Part shown: piece after piece, positions 23,111-35,590 of the stretch
Position numbering within the stretch: position 1 is the stretch's first letter
Layout of the letters: every line of letters begins with the position of its first letter
Origin: Hymenopus coronatus
Lineage: Eukaryota; Arthropoda; Insecta; Mantodea; Hymenopodidae
Assembly: GCA_030762935.1 (NCBI GenBank)
Contig: CM060900.1
Coordinates: 402,431,632-402,495,631, forward strand
Length of the DNA: 64,000 bases
Direction: 5' to 3'
Notes under the pieces: model-generated
Seen by the model: only the letters and a program-made list of their open reading frames with translations
Told to the model about the DNA's origin: nothing
Database searches by the model: none
Position numbers and translations under genes: made by a program

Positions 23111-25330
23111 CTATAAGGATTTACCCGCGTCATCGGTATCATCAAAGATGACTGAGACTGAGGATAGCACATCATGTGGTGGTACCAAAAATTCCAATAT
23201 ACTTTCGGTCGTGGTTGCATACTTTACCGCGGCGTCCACGATATCGTTACCGCGAGGGCCAACATGGCCAATGGGTATCCAAACTAGATACACGACAGCC
23301 GAGGCCAACAATGTGTGTAAAACGCGTTTAACTAGAATGATATAAATTTGCTGCGTAATGTCAAGTATGATTTCCGCAATGACTGTAAATCACCCATACC
23401 GTCCGTAAATAGTACTAAACAAGAGACCTGAAAACGAAAGGCACATTCAATAGCCCGATAAATAGCAATGGTTTCCGCTGTATGAATAGTCATCTGTGGA
23501 AAGTGTCCACGTCTGAGTGGTGGCAGTGGTCCAGTCATAAAAACCAGTACTAACACCATTCACCGTTTACAGTCATCCGTAAAGATTATGTGTGGATCAG
23601 GTAGTCCCGGCGTCAGACATAAATCGTCTACGAACGAAAGCCAAAATCGTCGGTCCAGAACCTCCTTCCGAAAGGTGTCAACATCCATATGCAAATGTTG
23701 GTTGAGAAACCCAGCATCCCCATGTATTAAATTTAGCGGTGACGCCGGACTCTCACACATATCCTCGGAGCAGCAATTATCGCAGCGGAAACACGTAACA
23801 AAGGTTCCGGCATAACGTTCCCAGCAGTACGCACGTTCTCCCGATGGTGCTGCAACCGCCGTAACCGTAGTAATAACACGTTACTGGAGTGGGTAAAGAG
23901 ATCAGGTAGAAACTTGGCACTCTTGGAGATATTCAAGTCACAAGTGGTGAACATGGGGAAAAATTGGCGAACCAAAACCCGTGGGGGATTTCCGTTCACG
24001 TGAAAAATAATTTTGAATAATTGGTAAAAATAAGAATCCAGTTTAGAAGACATCGTATCCGAGACATGTCCAGTCATCCATTTACCATATAGAGAGAAAA
24101 TCAACGGTATGAGTAAACGTAATAAAATCACCGGAACAGAGCCCCCAATTTCTACCCAACATAGCCCGATACAAATTTGTAACGGAGTGAAGTGAGTATA
24201 ACAGACGTTGGTAATAGGCTGTACAGCCTAGATGTTGTTTTAAAGTAACATCCAAGAAACAAATGGTCTTAGATGTCGGAAGAACATGCTCTTGTAACGC
24301 AAGGGTCTGATGCGATCGGCGCACAGCACGTTAAAATCGGAGAAAGTGCGTCTTCCGAAAATTAATCGTTAAATCAAGGTCTTCCAAATAGTGAATGACA
24401 GCGAGGCATTCGCGTTCAAATTGGGTGAGGAGCACAGGCTTCCTGGCCTGCACCGGAATATATAACACAGCATCATCCGCATTTTGAAGTACACGCTAAG
24501 GGGATTGCGTTTCCCGCTGTAGATCACCCACATAGATCACATGTAACAATGGTCAGAGTGAGGACCCCTGAGGCAGCCCACGCGAAGTTAAAAGCAATCT
24601 GTCAATAGCTGGTGGATAATGTTAATCAAAATGGGTGGTAGTCCCGGTTAACGGAGTTTCTGAACAAAAGTCGGTACAGACACTGCGTCATATGCATTGG
24701 AAATGTCCAGAAACAACGTTAGCACATGTCTGTTGGTATCACATGCAATATTAACTTCGGTAATAAGCGTGTATAAATTAAAGGAGGTTCCAAGGCCCTT
24801 CTGAAATCCATATTGTGATCCCGGACAAAGCCCAAAACGTTCCATATAAAAAGCTAGACGATCTTGGAAAAAAAAATCATATATTTTACAGGTAGTTGGC
24901 AACAACGATATGAGACAATAATCTAACTTGTTTTCTAAAATGGTGCAACCTAAACGGTGAGATTTTAAAACCGGGCGCATAATCACCAGTTTCCAAGTAT
25001 CTGGAGTTGGACCCGTGTGCAGAATATCCGAAAAACACTGAACCAGGAGTCTGGCAGCAATCGTAATTAGTCATATGTCAAACCGTCATGGTCTGGTGTA
25101 GGTCGTCCCGCTTTAGTGGTCAAGATGTGATGAACTTCCGTCATTCGAATAGGTTCCGTGAAGTGGCAAAATAACCTTACGTGGAGTATATACCCGTAGT
25201 ATAAACTATAAGTACATGTATTTTCACCTGAGATAGGACGTACTGCAAATCTCCCCGTTTTGCGGCAATGCTACGAGCATTCCAATATAAAATATTCAGT
25301 GGTTTTTTAGTCGGGTCCATCTCTTCACTT
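23111..25330 (-). pseudogene. ORF2 (EN stub, RT, RNase H), decayed
   Basis: From 25321 downward: LNILYWNARSIAAKRGDLQY, the opening of an APE endonuclease. About 30 residues later the frame jumps into RT N-terminal sequence (MTEVHHILTTKAGRPTPDHD, 25,080-25,150), so about 200 endonuclease residues are deleted. RT continues (24648-24990): LVIMRPVLKSHR, QDRLAFYMERFG, QYGFQKGLGTSF, and LFLDISNAYDAV with the first catalytic Asp. FLDVTLKQHLGCTAYYQRLL (24,240) matches the same block in the 44.4-kb copy. RNase H appears as TAETIAIYRAIE (23,480) and IPIGHVGPRGNDIVDAA (23,270); the Gly in GHVG replaces the usual Ser. Stops and shifts are frequent. Confidence 0.8.
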
Positions 25331-25756
25331 TCGGATCGATTTCTGTTTCCAGGCCTCTAACGAAGGACGTAGGGGAGCCGGCGCCATACTTCTTAATGGA
25401 AAATAATAACAATCAATTCGTGACAGTCCATAGCGGTACTGAACCTGAAGGTATTAAATCTGATGCCAAAGAAGCACCAAGATATACATCATTATTTAAT
25501 TTAACGGATATCACCAAAGGGCGATCCGTACCTAAAGCCTTCCCTTTTCCTGATTACGCCACCTCAACATTCCAACCCAATATCTGGTTCCCCCCAGAGG
25601 TGGAGCTTGGTTGAACCACAGTATGGTGATCACTCGGCCACCACCCCGAAGGAGCTAAGTGGTGTGAAGTCGGTATATGAACCTTAATTACCTCAAATTG
25701 CGACATCTTACATTTTCTTGCCGGCAATATTTCCCCCTTTCGGGTAAGCAGATGTT

Positions 25757-26600
25757 CTACTGTAGCCGAAACCCTTCAGCCCTGAAATATTTCCTTTGTA
25801 TTCCCAGAGGAGCTGTGGTACTCACCTGAACGATGTCTGCGTAAGACTGTCTACCGGTGACCAATTGCCGTGCCTCATACAGACACACCCTCAACTCCTG
25901 TATTTTGGCTTTAATGTTGTTTTCTAAAGCAAAAGCCGGATAATCTTTCGTATTCAATGCTGAGTGCACCTGCCGACAGTTAACACACTGCAAAAATCTG
26001 TTAACATTCTAACTGAAATACTAAGTGCGGCTGTCCACACTTTAAACATTTCTTCTCGTTTTTACAGAACTTCTCTTGATGATTAAATTTGCCACAATTC
26101 ATACAAATAATGATCTGTTCGAAATATTTAGTCGCCGGAAGGCGTTGATAATACAAGTATACATGGAATGGTAACTGCTGCACCCTAAACGTGATTTTCA
26201 TCGTCCTGGTTGGCATATAGTCAGTGGTCCCTTGTGTAACCACCTTACGATTCAATCGACGAACATACCTTTGCATACCCCGTAGCATTCAAATGTTCTT
26301 GGATTTCCTCCTCGGTCACGTCAAGGTCTACACGAAACGTATCACCCCAGAAACATGCAAGTTGTAACGAGGGGTAAAAGACTGGGAACCATGAAATTCA
26401 ATAAAAGTAGAATTCAAAAAATTGTTGGCCTGACGGACTGTTTGAAAATGTACATCCACTTGATTAAAGCTGCTTTTATGCACGTGTTTCACGTCGTAAT
26501 TACTATCAAATAACCATCACTCAATTTTTAGTAGGTGGAATTTTGTCACATCCTGGGACTGAACTTCACAGTCACAAAATAGAGTCCTACATCACTTTTC
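25757..26600 (-). pseudogene. ORF1 (Gag-like) with CCHC zinc knuckles, decayed
   Basis: The open segment 26001-26288 carries YMPTRTMKITFRVQQLPFHV, an RRM-like portion. It is followed by CMNCGKFNHQEKFC (C-x2-C-x4-H-x4-C) and KCLKCGQPHLVFQLEC. The next segment (25757-25993) begins CVNCRQVHSALNTKDYP, a degenerate third knuckle, and then ENNIKAKIQELR...LYEARQLV, the usual tail of such ORF1 proteins. Upstream (to about 26,600) FRVDLDVTEEEIQEHL is readable. ORF1 proteins of this type bind their own RNA. A frameshift lies between knuckles two and three, so the copy is inactive. Confidence 0.75.
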
Positions 26601-26721
26601 AAACATCTTAAGGCAGATTTATCTACTTTGGTTTCCCCGGGCCTCGTGGTTACCCCACCCCATTTGCCTCATTCATCTAGACTACGGTATCACCACCAAA
26701 TTCCATAGTATCCGGATGTTT

Positions 26722-26751
26722 GTTTTTTTTTTTTTTTTTGTTTGTTTGTTG

Positions 26752-26796
<45 letters not shown>
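26722..26796 (-). repeat. Poly(T)/(TTTG) tract
   Basis: Eighteen T, a TTTG-type interruption, then 44 T (26753-26796). It sits at the 5' side of the minus-strand non-LTR element, so it could be the poly(A) tail of another minus-strand retro-insertion upstream of it. Translated stretches of F or K across it are not genes. Confidence 0.8.
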
Positions 26797-26798
<2 letters not shown>

Positions 26799-26971
26799 AG
26801 TTCTATACTTCGTGTCAACAATCCCGACTCCATTGTATTGGAGTTGCCTGTAAATGAAGACGAACCTTCCCCTAAGGATAAACTAACATCTGTCTTCATG
26901 CTCTATCCTCCCCCTTCCCTGAGGGGTACAAAAAAATTGTGTCAAATAGCACGCTTACTTACACTCCACAC

Positions 26972-29626
26972 TAGAGCCGGTCAAAACCCGTACCGCTCTC
27001 GCTCGTTACTCGTAAGCCATGCCACTCTCGAGAGTGTGGCAACGAAAGTCTGGTGCATCGAGAACTAGTGCTTACGAGCGAGGCGACTCGAGAATTCTCG
27101 TAACTACAGGCGGAGTAGTTGACGTATGATCCGTGGAACAAATTGGTTATGTAATAACTAGAGACCGAATTTTTAGGTTTTAATCTATTTTCCCACTTGT
27201 ACATTCAAAAGCTTTAAAGTACTTTTATGTTTCAAGCGGTTATTCAGCCTTAAAGAGCTAAATGATCCATTAACATCTAAAACTCTCTAAACTTAAGTTT
27301 TGTTCTTTTTCTTCAGTTCACTTGAATTAACAATTTTTGTTAGCAAGTTTTCTTTTCGGTGTACATATGTGAGTGCTATATATAAGACATGTACTTGACA
27401 TGTTAATTACAATGTTCTAGAACGCGTTTACTGTGTAATAAATTGTTTTTAATTACTGTACATATTAATAGCAAGCTTCCATGAAGTAAAATAGTTCTCG
27501 TATTTTTATCTATATTATGTTTAAAAGGCTTTTGTCGTCGACTTGCTTAAATAGCTAGGAAAAGGCAGGAGCATTGTTTAAAAGCATAGAAAAAGCCAGG
27601 AAAATTGTTTATAAACCTAAAGAGGTTGAAATAAGATAATAAATGGCTAAAACCGCATTTATAAAACGCTTAAACTCCGGTCCCTATTAATAACATAAGA
27701 TGACTCGTCGTTTAACAGCACTTGTGTATATCCAAACTCGTTTATGCGTTTGAATCAGTGATATTAATGTTAATGACACACCTATCATTTGTGTTCCTAT
27801 TCATATAACTTATACTCAAACTTCAGATAAAATAGAATTACTTCATGCAACATAAAATTCTTAGGAGTAATAAAATATTGATGTACTTATTTGTAATAAA
27901 AGTGGACACCACGTACATTTATATCTGCAGATTCTGTGATACCACATTTCGTTTTTAATCCGTTCTCTAGCGTGAGTTATTTAAATGTTATCCCTACCTT
28001 GATAGGCTATATAAATATCAATCATTTAAACAGATGAAATAATAGAAGGTACAGATCTTAGGCAAATATTGCTTTGGTATATGTTCTTCTTGTTTACATA
28101 AACTTGCATAATTTTATCAACATTTAGCCCGTTTTAACAATTTTATAGACAATTTCCTAATCACCTGAAGGAATGCTATAGATTTGTCATGATTTCTAGT
28201 ATGTTATGTTTCGATTCTGGTTTGGCTTGCACCCGTCAACACAGTTCGCGACGTATCAGTTTCGCATATTTCTGCACCTGATCTGATCTTGAATAAAATT
28301 AAACTGCGATTTATAAACGGAATAGCTTTTCTTCATCCTATACAAAAGTTTTAGTGAGCAACAGGGTTGCCAAGTTATATGACGGGCAAAATTTAGGTTT
28401 CATGGATTACGGATTTTTTGACCTATATTATTAGCAATTGTTAAGTAATATTATATTGATATTCTTTAGAAGAGCTGTCACAGATGTAAATCTTTGTGTA
28501 CCTACAAGACAGTGTCTGTTAAGCAATGTAACAGCTATCTTTTATTTAGAGCTAACAGCAACAAACTTCTCGGATGACTGAACAACTCCACAAACATAAT
28601 ACTGGGGTATATGGCCTCGTGCGTTTATCAGAGTGGATTCTGAACTCAGCATAGTGAATGTAGTGCTAATGCGTAATTTTTTTAATTACCCAATTGAACA
28701 GAAGGCTTTGCGGTATGCACGACATTTTAGAAAAGATAATGAATAATTAAAGGAATGGTTGTTAGAGGTGCCTAGTAGTACGCGGTGCCAATATTGCCAA
28801 TGTAATGTAAATGTGCTCTTGTCAGATTTACTTGTTCATGAACAAAATAAGAAACATCTAAAAGCTGCTGAACCCTTATTAACTTCCCAGTCAAAAATAC
28901 CATTTCAGTCATTAAAGACACGCATAAACGTGCAGCTGCAGAAGCTGTTCTCGCGTTTTTGTAGTTAGTCAATTCCCTTGATCATCTTTCAGACCTGACC
29001 AAGAAATTGTATCTAATGCGGAAAGTGCTAATTTTTATGGATATTTATGAGGTGGTTTGACGGAAAAAATAATCATGTGTTGGCAAATCTGGTGAGCAAC
29101 GCATTCAACCTGATCCAGCGGAACACGCTTATTGTAATAAAATACAGGTCAAAATAAACACACGCGCTGCTTTCGGTAATTCAGCTAAAGTCACAAGGTC
29201 AAGGGGAGATGTGGCATATAATTACAATAGGTATCTCTTTACTTTCTGAGTAACCAAGTAGCACAGAGGCGAAGCGTTTGCATTCCTACCAAAGTGTTTC
29301 AAGACAGGGAAAGAGATTTTGTTCTACTCAAAAAAATGTGCTCAGATTAGAGCGGATAATAGAATTATGCTTCAAATAATGTTTACATACTGATTTATAA
29401 CAAAACTATGGATCACTTGCATTCTGACTCTGCGAGTTTCCGTATATTACACGGCAGTCTTGCTATTAACAAGACTCATGAGTCTTGAGAGTAAACGAGA
29501 ATCTCGTAAGCTCTTTAGTCAACTCTTTTCCTGACAGCCATACGCTCAGCTCCTCTACTGGCTGCAAGAGGCACGGCTAGCGGCAGTGAGAAACGAACGA
29601 GACTGAAACTGTTTTGTCTGGCTGTA
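26972..29626 (+). mobile_element. hAT transposon with 8-bp target duplication
   Basis: The 8-bp CTCCACAC flanks both sides (26964-26971 and 29627-29634). The ends are imperfect inverted repeats: left TAGAGCCGGTCAAAAC, right (read inwards) TACAGCCAGACAAAAC, 13 of 16 matching, with further subterminal similarity (CTCGCTCGTTACTC versus TCTCGTTCGTTTCTC). An 8-bp duplication plus short TIRs is the hAT signature. The only recognisable coding sequence is a zinc-finger segment at 28700-29030. A hairpin (GCCACTCTCGAGAGTGTGGC, 27018-27037) lies near the left end. It is a decayed or internally deleted copy of 2655 bp. Confidence 0.85.
28700..29030 (+). pseudogene. hAT transposase N-terminal fragment (BED-like finger)
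   Basis: Reading ALRYARHFRKDNE, then KEWLLEVP, CQYCQCNVNVLLSDLLVHEQ and NKKHLKAAEPLL gives a C-x2-C...H...H zinc finger of the BED type found at the start of hAT transposases. It continues with SQSKIPFQSLKTR and, after a frame change, LVNSLDHLSDLTKKLY. No catalytic domain or C-terminal dimerisation region is present before the element ends at 29626, so most of the gene is lost or unreadable. Confidence 0.65.
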
Positions 29627-29789
29627 CTCCACACTAAGAAGTACACTTACGGATAGAATAAAGCAAATGGAAAAAAAAAAGAAAAAAAAAGCGAAGTGAA
29701 AAGAATCACCCAAAACCCAATCCGCCTCCACACACTCGTGCTGCTAATCCTCTAGGAATCACGTGCGGTTCCTCACTCGGCTAGAACGC

Positions 29790-29831
<42 letters not shown>

Positions 29832-29841
29832 CACACACACA
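29790..29841 (+). repeat. (AC)n microsatellite
   Basis: About 25 dinucleotide units with one TA interruption, between the two hAT elements. Confidence 0.97.
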
Positions 29842-30227
29842 ATCGCATTACAATTGCAGTTAAACAGTCTCTGTATCGCTCGGGTTGATACCCAAGCACC
29901 AAAAAGCACCTGAGATCAGAAGATCGTAGCTTAGATTATCATAAGATATTAATCCGTATGGTATCCGTTTCGCACCGTAGAAACAATTTATTTCCTTGCA
30001 TATACTGAATATACTTTTACAATATGAACACACTGTTTAGCAATTCATGGTTTCATAGCAGTCACGTGTAGCCAAAAAGCAAGACTTTCAGAACCACAAT
30101 AGCTTAAGTGATTAGAGTAAGGTGACCATTTGTCTCAGAATTTCGGGGAACAGAACCCGAAATAAGACCAATGTCCCGGTTTGTCACCAATTTCAGTAAT
30201 ACGTAATTTAATATACCAATTATAATT

Positions 30228-30339
<112 letters not shown>

Positions 30340-30605
30340 GAATTGAATTTCTACACTTGCTGATATTCGTAAAGCTCATTTTCCTGAGGTTGGCATTATA
30401 AATTACTGTACAATATTGACTAGTGCGACAGTAGCAGTTATCGTCCGGCCGGTCCTCAATAACGGTCAATGGACAATGAACACAACTTATTTGTAAATTC
30501 TGATCAGCACTATTGTAGTCACTGTATCAGGTATTTCGGTGTCTGTCAGTTTAGCTTTTGTGTGAAGTCTGGGACAGAAGTTACAACGTTGCAGAGTGTT
30601 TTCAT

Positions 30606-32384
30606 GAAAAAGTAAGTGTCACTTCAATGATTCCTTAAAAGCGGAATTTCCATATATTATACAGGTTCACTCAGAATGTGGAACACTAGTGAAATGTACA
30701 GCGTGTAGTTCAAAATTTTGAATAAGAAGTGGTGAGAGGACACCAATAGTAACTGCAAAAAAACAAAAACAAACAAACAAACAAAATGCAAGACTGTGCT
30801 ACTAAATAAATAAATGTTGGAAAATGTATTGCATTACTTTCGTAAACTAAAACCGTCTAAAAGTGAATACAAGTTAGTTCTTTACGAAGGAATGTACGTA
30901 TGTCACATTGTACTGTCATAGTATATGTGGATTGTATGACAACACTACAGAAAAATTGCAACGAAACAATTTAGCTGTGCAAGAACAAAGTATGAATATA
31001 ATTACCCATGTATTTGCCAAATGGACTATCGATGAACAAAAATGATATTATAAATATCAACATTTACCTGGGTCTTATGACACACCTAATCATAAATTTG
31101 TAAGGCACAACTTATTACTCTCATTGACATCTCAGGAGAAACTTCTGATATAATATCAAACAATTATTGAATGTAACTCATAAGTTTGGCTTCCGCAAAA
31201 AGCTGGTATGACAATCAGCAAACAATACGAATTCTAACTTCCGACGGTTGCTAAAAAAAAGGGTAAAGAGAATGTAAAAACTAAAATTAAGTCTGAGTTG
31301 AATAGAAAACATATAATGGGCCTTAGCTGCAATGCGCATATTATACATAATTGCGCAAAAACGTCGTTTGATTCTCTGCCTATAGATGTCGAAGTGTTTG
31401 CTACGAAACTATTCGGGTATTTTCGCATCAACAGGTGCCTATAGAACGTTATAAATATTTCTACGATTTCGTTGGACAAGAGTTCAAGCAATTACTTGGT
31501 TATGATAGTGCAAGGCGGTTGTCATTACTTCCAGCCTTGGAAAGAATTCTGAAACTGTACCCATTACTGAAATCTTCCTTCATGTCAGAATCACAGTGTC
31601 CTAAAATACTGAAACTGTTCTTCAAAAGCAGTGAGACTGAGTTATGGCTTAGCTTTGCCCATCCTCACGCTGCACTCTTCCATGATACAATTCAAGTAGT
31701 TGAAGGTGATAGCAAATGCGAAACAGAATCCGCAAGATCTATGCAAAACTCTTAATAAAATTACAATCGCGACGTGATGAACGGTTTATTCCATACATAT
31801 TAAAGAATTTACTAACTGATCTTGCAGAAAATTGTGAAACGAAAATGGAAAGTTATTTCAAAATATCTAAAGAATTTGATGACACTGCTTTATCTTCTTT
31901 ACATTTTTGGAATGAGCACAATGAGGATTTGTCACATATAGGCTGCCTTCTCTTGGATAATGTGCCCCTAAGGGAAAATCTTGATAATGTTGTTGAACAG
32001 ATATTATCGAAGTGTCGAGAAATTGTAACCGTCAATGGTGATAAACTATTTGACGAAATTAGTAATTTGCGCGGTTGTGTGTCGAAAAAATGATGTGAAT
32101 GGTTCAGTGAAATCATCTGACAGTAAATGGAGTGTAGCATTCATACACTTGAAAGAAGATAATGTGCCCCATGACAATTTGAAGACAATTATTGAAATCT
32201 TTTTGTGCTTACCTCGCAGTAATGCATCCGGAGAAAGAGTATTTTCTATATAAATTACGTCTGGTCGGAAGAGAAATCTCGGTTTAGTGTGAGCGTAGTG
32301 CAAGCTATTTTAGCAGTGAAAACAAACATTAACTCATCGTGTGATGCTTTCATGAAAAACTTGCTTCAAACCCTGGGATCCTGA
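30606..32384 (+). pseudogene. hAT transposase pseudogene
   Basis: N-terminal finger (30610-30730): KCHFNDSLKAEFPYIIQVHS, then CTACSSKF, a BED-type C-x2-C. Middle (31435-31755): YFYDFVGQEFKQLLGYDSAR, LSLLPALERILKLYP, then LKLFFKSSETELWLSFAH. The next frame (31716-32093) has DERFIPYILKNLL and YFKISKEFDDTALSSLHFWN. C-terminal dimerisation block: DNLKTIIEIFLCLPRSNASG then ERVFSI (about 32,175-32,253), followed after a stop by AILAVKTNINSS-like sequence. This order is typical of arthropod hAT transposases in which the final ....LCLP..NA..ERVFS block is a hallmark. At least five stops or shifts; the first catalytic Asp region (30.8-31.4 kb) is badly degraded. Inactive. Confidence 0.85.
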
Positions 32385-32620
32385 AGAAAATACACTCTTC
32401 AGAATACTACAACGCCCACTGAGGCAAGCTCTTCAGTGTAAATAAGGTACAGTAACAAATTATATTATTCCAATACATATTTCAGAGACTATATTGTACT
32501 CAAAATCATAGTACATCAGTACATTACATACATAAATGTGACATTAACATAAATATGACAAAACTGACACTTGAACTTTAAGGCCTTACGAGTAAGAGAC
32601 TTCCTTACATTAGGTAGTTA

Positions 32621-32623
32621 TTG

Positions 32624-32676
<53 letters not shown>
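32621..32676 (+). repeat. (TTA)n microsatellite
   Basis: About 17 trinucleotide units in the 3' part of the second hAT element. Confidence 0.97.
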
Positions 32677-32761
32677 TTACACTTTATTTAAGATAAGACT
32701 ATTTTCTGTAAGGATGTAACCTTCAGCGCTTTAAGAATATGCTGGTCACATTCCGTTAGAG

Positions 32762-33284
32762 CGGGGCAATAGCAATACAAAATCTAAGTACCGCTGTTAG
32801 AATCCTAGCAATATCAGGTAGTTTTATATTCCACCACTAAAATATTAGTTCAGTTTCTACGTTCAAGGCACACAATACATAAATATTTTCAAAATACCTA
32901 ATTGTTTTATTACATTATACGCAGGTTCATTAATAATTACTACATTTAACATTGAACGCTACGTAGATTTCATTCACAGTCTCTTGGAAGTAATTTATAT
33001 TGGAAAGTTTCTCGTGCTGACCTCAAAAATGTAAACTAAGCACATTAATATTGGTCAAATGTGCACCTCTTTGAGAATAAAATAATTAAAATTTAAAAAT
33101 AGAGCATCAGAGAGCTGTGCAAACTTGGAATCGTGGGACTCGCCCACCAGTGTGTGCCAGCCGAATACTGTATTTAACTACATATGATTTTAATTCATCC
33201 GAATGGTTGTAAGTGGCGTGCACACCCTCAACGAATATGCTATTTTGCCAAAATTGGAAGTCCAATAATTTTTAAGGTCTTACT
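32762..33284. other. Intergenic, nothing recognised
   Basis: Flank of the second hAT element; no motif or repeat I can support. Confidence 0.45.
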
Positions 33285-33631
33285 GTTTGTGTACAAGCAC
33301 TGCATTCGTTCATTTATTGGCATACCTATGAGGCATTTTGAATGAAAATGGGACCCACACTTCCACGTTATTTTAATTTATGGCCCCTGGTGGGAAATCC
33401 AGAGAACTTGCAATAATTTTGACATTTAACAAAAGGGATAATAGGTTTTCTGTCCTAAACTGTTTATTTAGGACCCCTCTACTTTCCTGCCAATTTGAGC
33501 GATTGAATTCTGGGACATTCTGTATATAAACAAAATGGCAATTATTCCATGGTCTCGTGGGATATGAGCCCAATGGGTACAAATTTATGGTGGGACAAAT
33601 AGGTTTATTCTGAAAGTCTGCCAATATATCA
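33285..33631 (-). repeat. 347-bp tandem repeat, unit 1
   Basis: Starts with GTTTGTGTACAAGCACTGCA and is followed without a gap by an identical second unit. Both units contain the same roughly 80-codon minus-strand open frame (from about 33631 to 33373), which includes PLGSYPTRPWNNCHF and NVPEFNRSNWQES. The frame has no recognised domain and may be incidental. The minus strand contains ATACAGAATGTCCCAGAATT, also at 22044, so the unit belongs to a dispersed family. Confidence 0.95.
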
Positions 33632-33978
33632 GTTTGTGTACAAGCACTGCATTCGTTCATTTATTGGCATACCTATGAGGCATTTTGAATGAAAATGGGA
33701 CCCACACTTCCACGTTATTTTAATTTATGGCCCCTGGTGGGAAATCCAGAGAACTTGCAATAATTTTGACATTTAACAAAAGGGATAATAGGTTTTCTGT
33801 CCTAAACTGTTTATTTAGGACCCCTCTACTTTCCTGCCAATTTGAGCGATTGAATTCTGGGACATTCTGTATATAAACAAAATGGCAATTATTCCATGGT
33901 CTCGTGGGATATGAGCCCAATGGGTACAAATTTATGGTGGGACAAATAGGTTTATTCTGAAAGTCTGCCAATATATCA
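33632..33978 (-). repeat. 347-bp tandem repeat, unit 2
   Basis: Exact repeat of 33285-33631 as far as I can compare. The pentamer GTTTG occurs at both starts and again at 33979-33983 after the second unit, so the duplication junctions share a 5-bp microhomology. The absence of differences means either a very recent duplication or an assembly artefact. Confidence 0.95.
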
Positions 33979-33984
33979 GTTTGG

Positions 33985-34635
33985 GGTTAAAACGTAAAGT
34001 AATAATGCCAACAAACTCGGGAAGGGTCAAGAGGGGCTATAGTCCCTAAAAATGTAACATGTTTTATACCTAAGGACGTGGTTTTGCTTTAATTTGGCAA
34101 AATCAGTGGGGCCGGTCCACTTACGCTGTGTGTCGTATATTTTATAATTTATTTTTCAACTTCTGTGTTTGTATTAGACTATCTTTAAGAACAGAAAAGG
34201 ACAATTAGAATACCTGCAAGTGAAGGAGAAAATCAGATATTGTAAACTATTATTTAAATCTCTAGCGATACTACCTGTGTCTTGTATTTACATCTTAGAC
34301 GTCTTAAAGTATATAAAAATGTTCCGATATTTCAATTAAATAAAGAAAAGGGTATCTCACAAGGCAATAATCAGAAATTATCTCGTATGAGTAATAATAC
34401 AACATTATATAAACACTATTCGTTGTAGAATTGCATTGCATTCCTTTATACAATAGATTGCTTCAAACATTGAAGGCAATTAAGTGTAAAAAAGCAACAA
34501 CTTAAATTTGGCGTAGTATACTTTACAAATGTTTTTCTAACACAGAGGATCACAAAGATGAACCTCCTCTTATCTAAAATAACTCTATGCATAGGCATAT
34601 CTCTAATTCTGGCCTGTTGTTTCTTATATTTAATG
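33985..34635. other. Intergenic, nothing recognised
   Basis: No supportable gene; ordinary A/T-rich sequence. Confidence 0.45.
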
Positions 34636-34639
34636 CCTA

Positions 34640-34960
34640 TATTATATGCATAAGGAGCATACGTTGACAGTCTGATTCGAACTTCCGAAGCGCGGCACGA
34701 GAACGCGGCGAGATTGCGAAGCATAAGATTATGTCATCTGCGCATTGGAGTACACGTAAGGAGACACACACATCTGAGACTATATCGCCGATATATAAAG
34801 TATAGAACAATGGGCTAAGGGCAGATCCCTGAATAAGCCTATGAGAGGTACAGCATATATGGTTATGTGGGATGCGAGGAGAGACAAGGTACAACGGCGG
34901 TCTACATGCAACACGTTATTGACTCGACAAGTCCGATGATCCGTAAACGTTGAAGTAATG
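34640..34960 (-). pseudogene. RT fragment, same family as 22.7-26.7 and 43.5-46 kb
   Basis: Minus-strand reading: PRIPHNHICCTSHRLIQGSA, LSPLFYTLYIGDIVSDV, LRVLQCADDIILCFAISP, and RAALRKFESDC. This covers RT motif B (the QG.ALSPL block) and motif C, where Cys-Ala-Asp-Asp replaces Tyr-Ala-Asp-Asp. It aligns block for block with the copy at 44,030-44,250. Only about 100 codons remain; the rest of the element is missing. Confidence 0.85.
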
Positions 34961-35590
34961 AGTGATTGCAGATTCTTGTTCAGTTTTAGACTAAACCATC
35001 TCAGCAGCTTCTATTGTTTACTGAAACAATATGGCGTCGGGACATCTGAACTCAGGGCGTGTGGCAAAACAACTTGGGAATGTTTATGGTCATACGTAGT
35101 AGAGTAAATGTAACAAGGCATTTTTTGTCTATTCGTAAATGCGGAAAAAGTGATATGTAGTAGGCACAAGGATAATAATTAATATAACATGGTCACTTTA
35201 TCACATATGTGAAATTGTGGGAAATCAGCACAAAGAAATGAAAAAAAGATATGTATATTTAAAACAATTAGCACCATAGTAGTGATATTTACGAAAACAA
35301 GGTTAAGATGGATATCTCTGTTGATGACTGTTACCGTGCGAAAACATATTACTTAAAACATACAACTTGATTCGAGTATCTGGCGGTGATCCCGGCTGTG
35401 GTGTGGAATGGTTCTTTAACCAGAACTATTCCCTATCCCCCACATAGTCTGCAAGTATGTGTGTGCGTGTGTTTGAGGAAAAAAAGAAGGGAAAAAAAAC
35501 GATTTAAACTTAACGAAAAGAACCTACAGATAAGTTTCTTTCTAATGCAACCCCCCAATATTACCTTAGATGTTTAAGGGGGCTCTATAA

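Larger units (their letters stand above)
22661..26650 (-). mobile_element. Near full-length non-LTR retrotransposon (RNase H type)
   Basis: On the minus strand the order is ORF1 with three zinc knuckles, the first residues of an APE-type endonuclease, reverse transcriptase and RNase H, then a poly(A) tail (27 T on the plus strand, 22661-22687). This is the plan of Jockey/I-superfamily elements. Two related pieces lie at 34640-34960 and 43474-46007. The 5' limit is only approximate (26.6-26.7 kb); I found no target duplication. Most of the endonuclease is missing. Confidence 0.8.

Noticed and set aside
26742..27068. 108-codon plus-strand frame starting with poly-Phe
   Set aside because: It starts in a T tract and crosses the left end of the hAT element; no domain.
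28361..28380. CAGGGTTGCCAA as the left TIR of a hAT element
   Set aside because: No partner GGCAACCCTG was found; the true ends with 8-bp duplication are 26972 and 29626.
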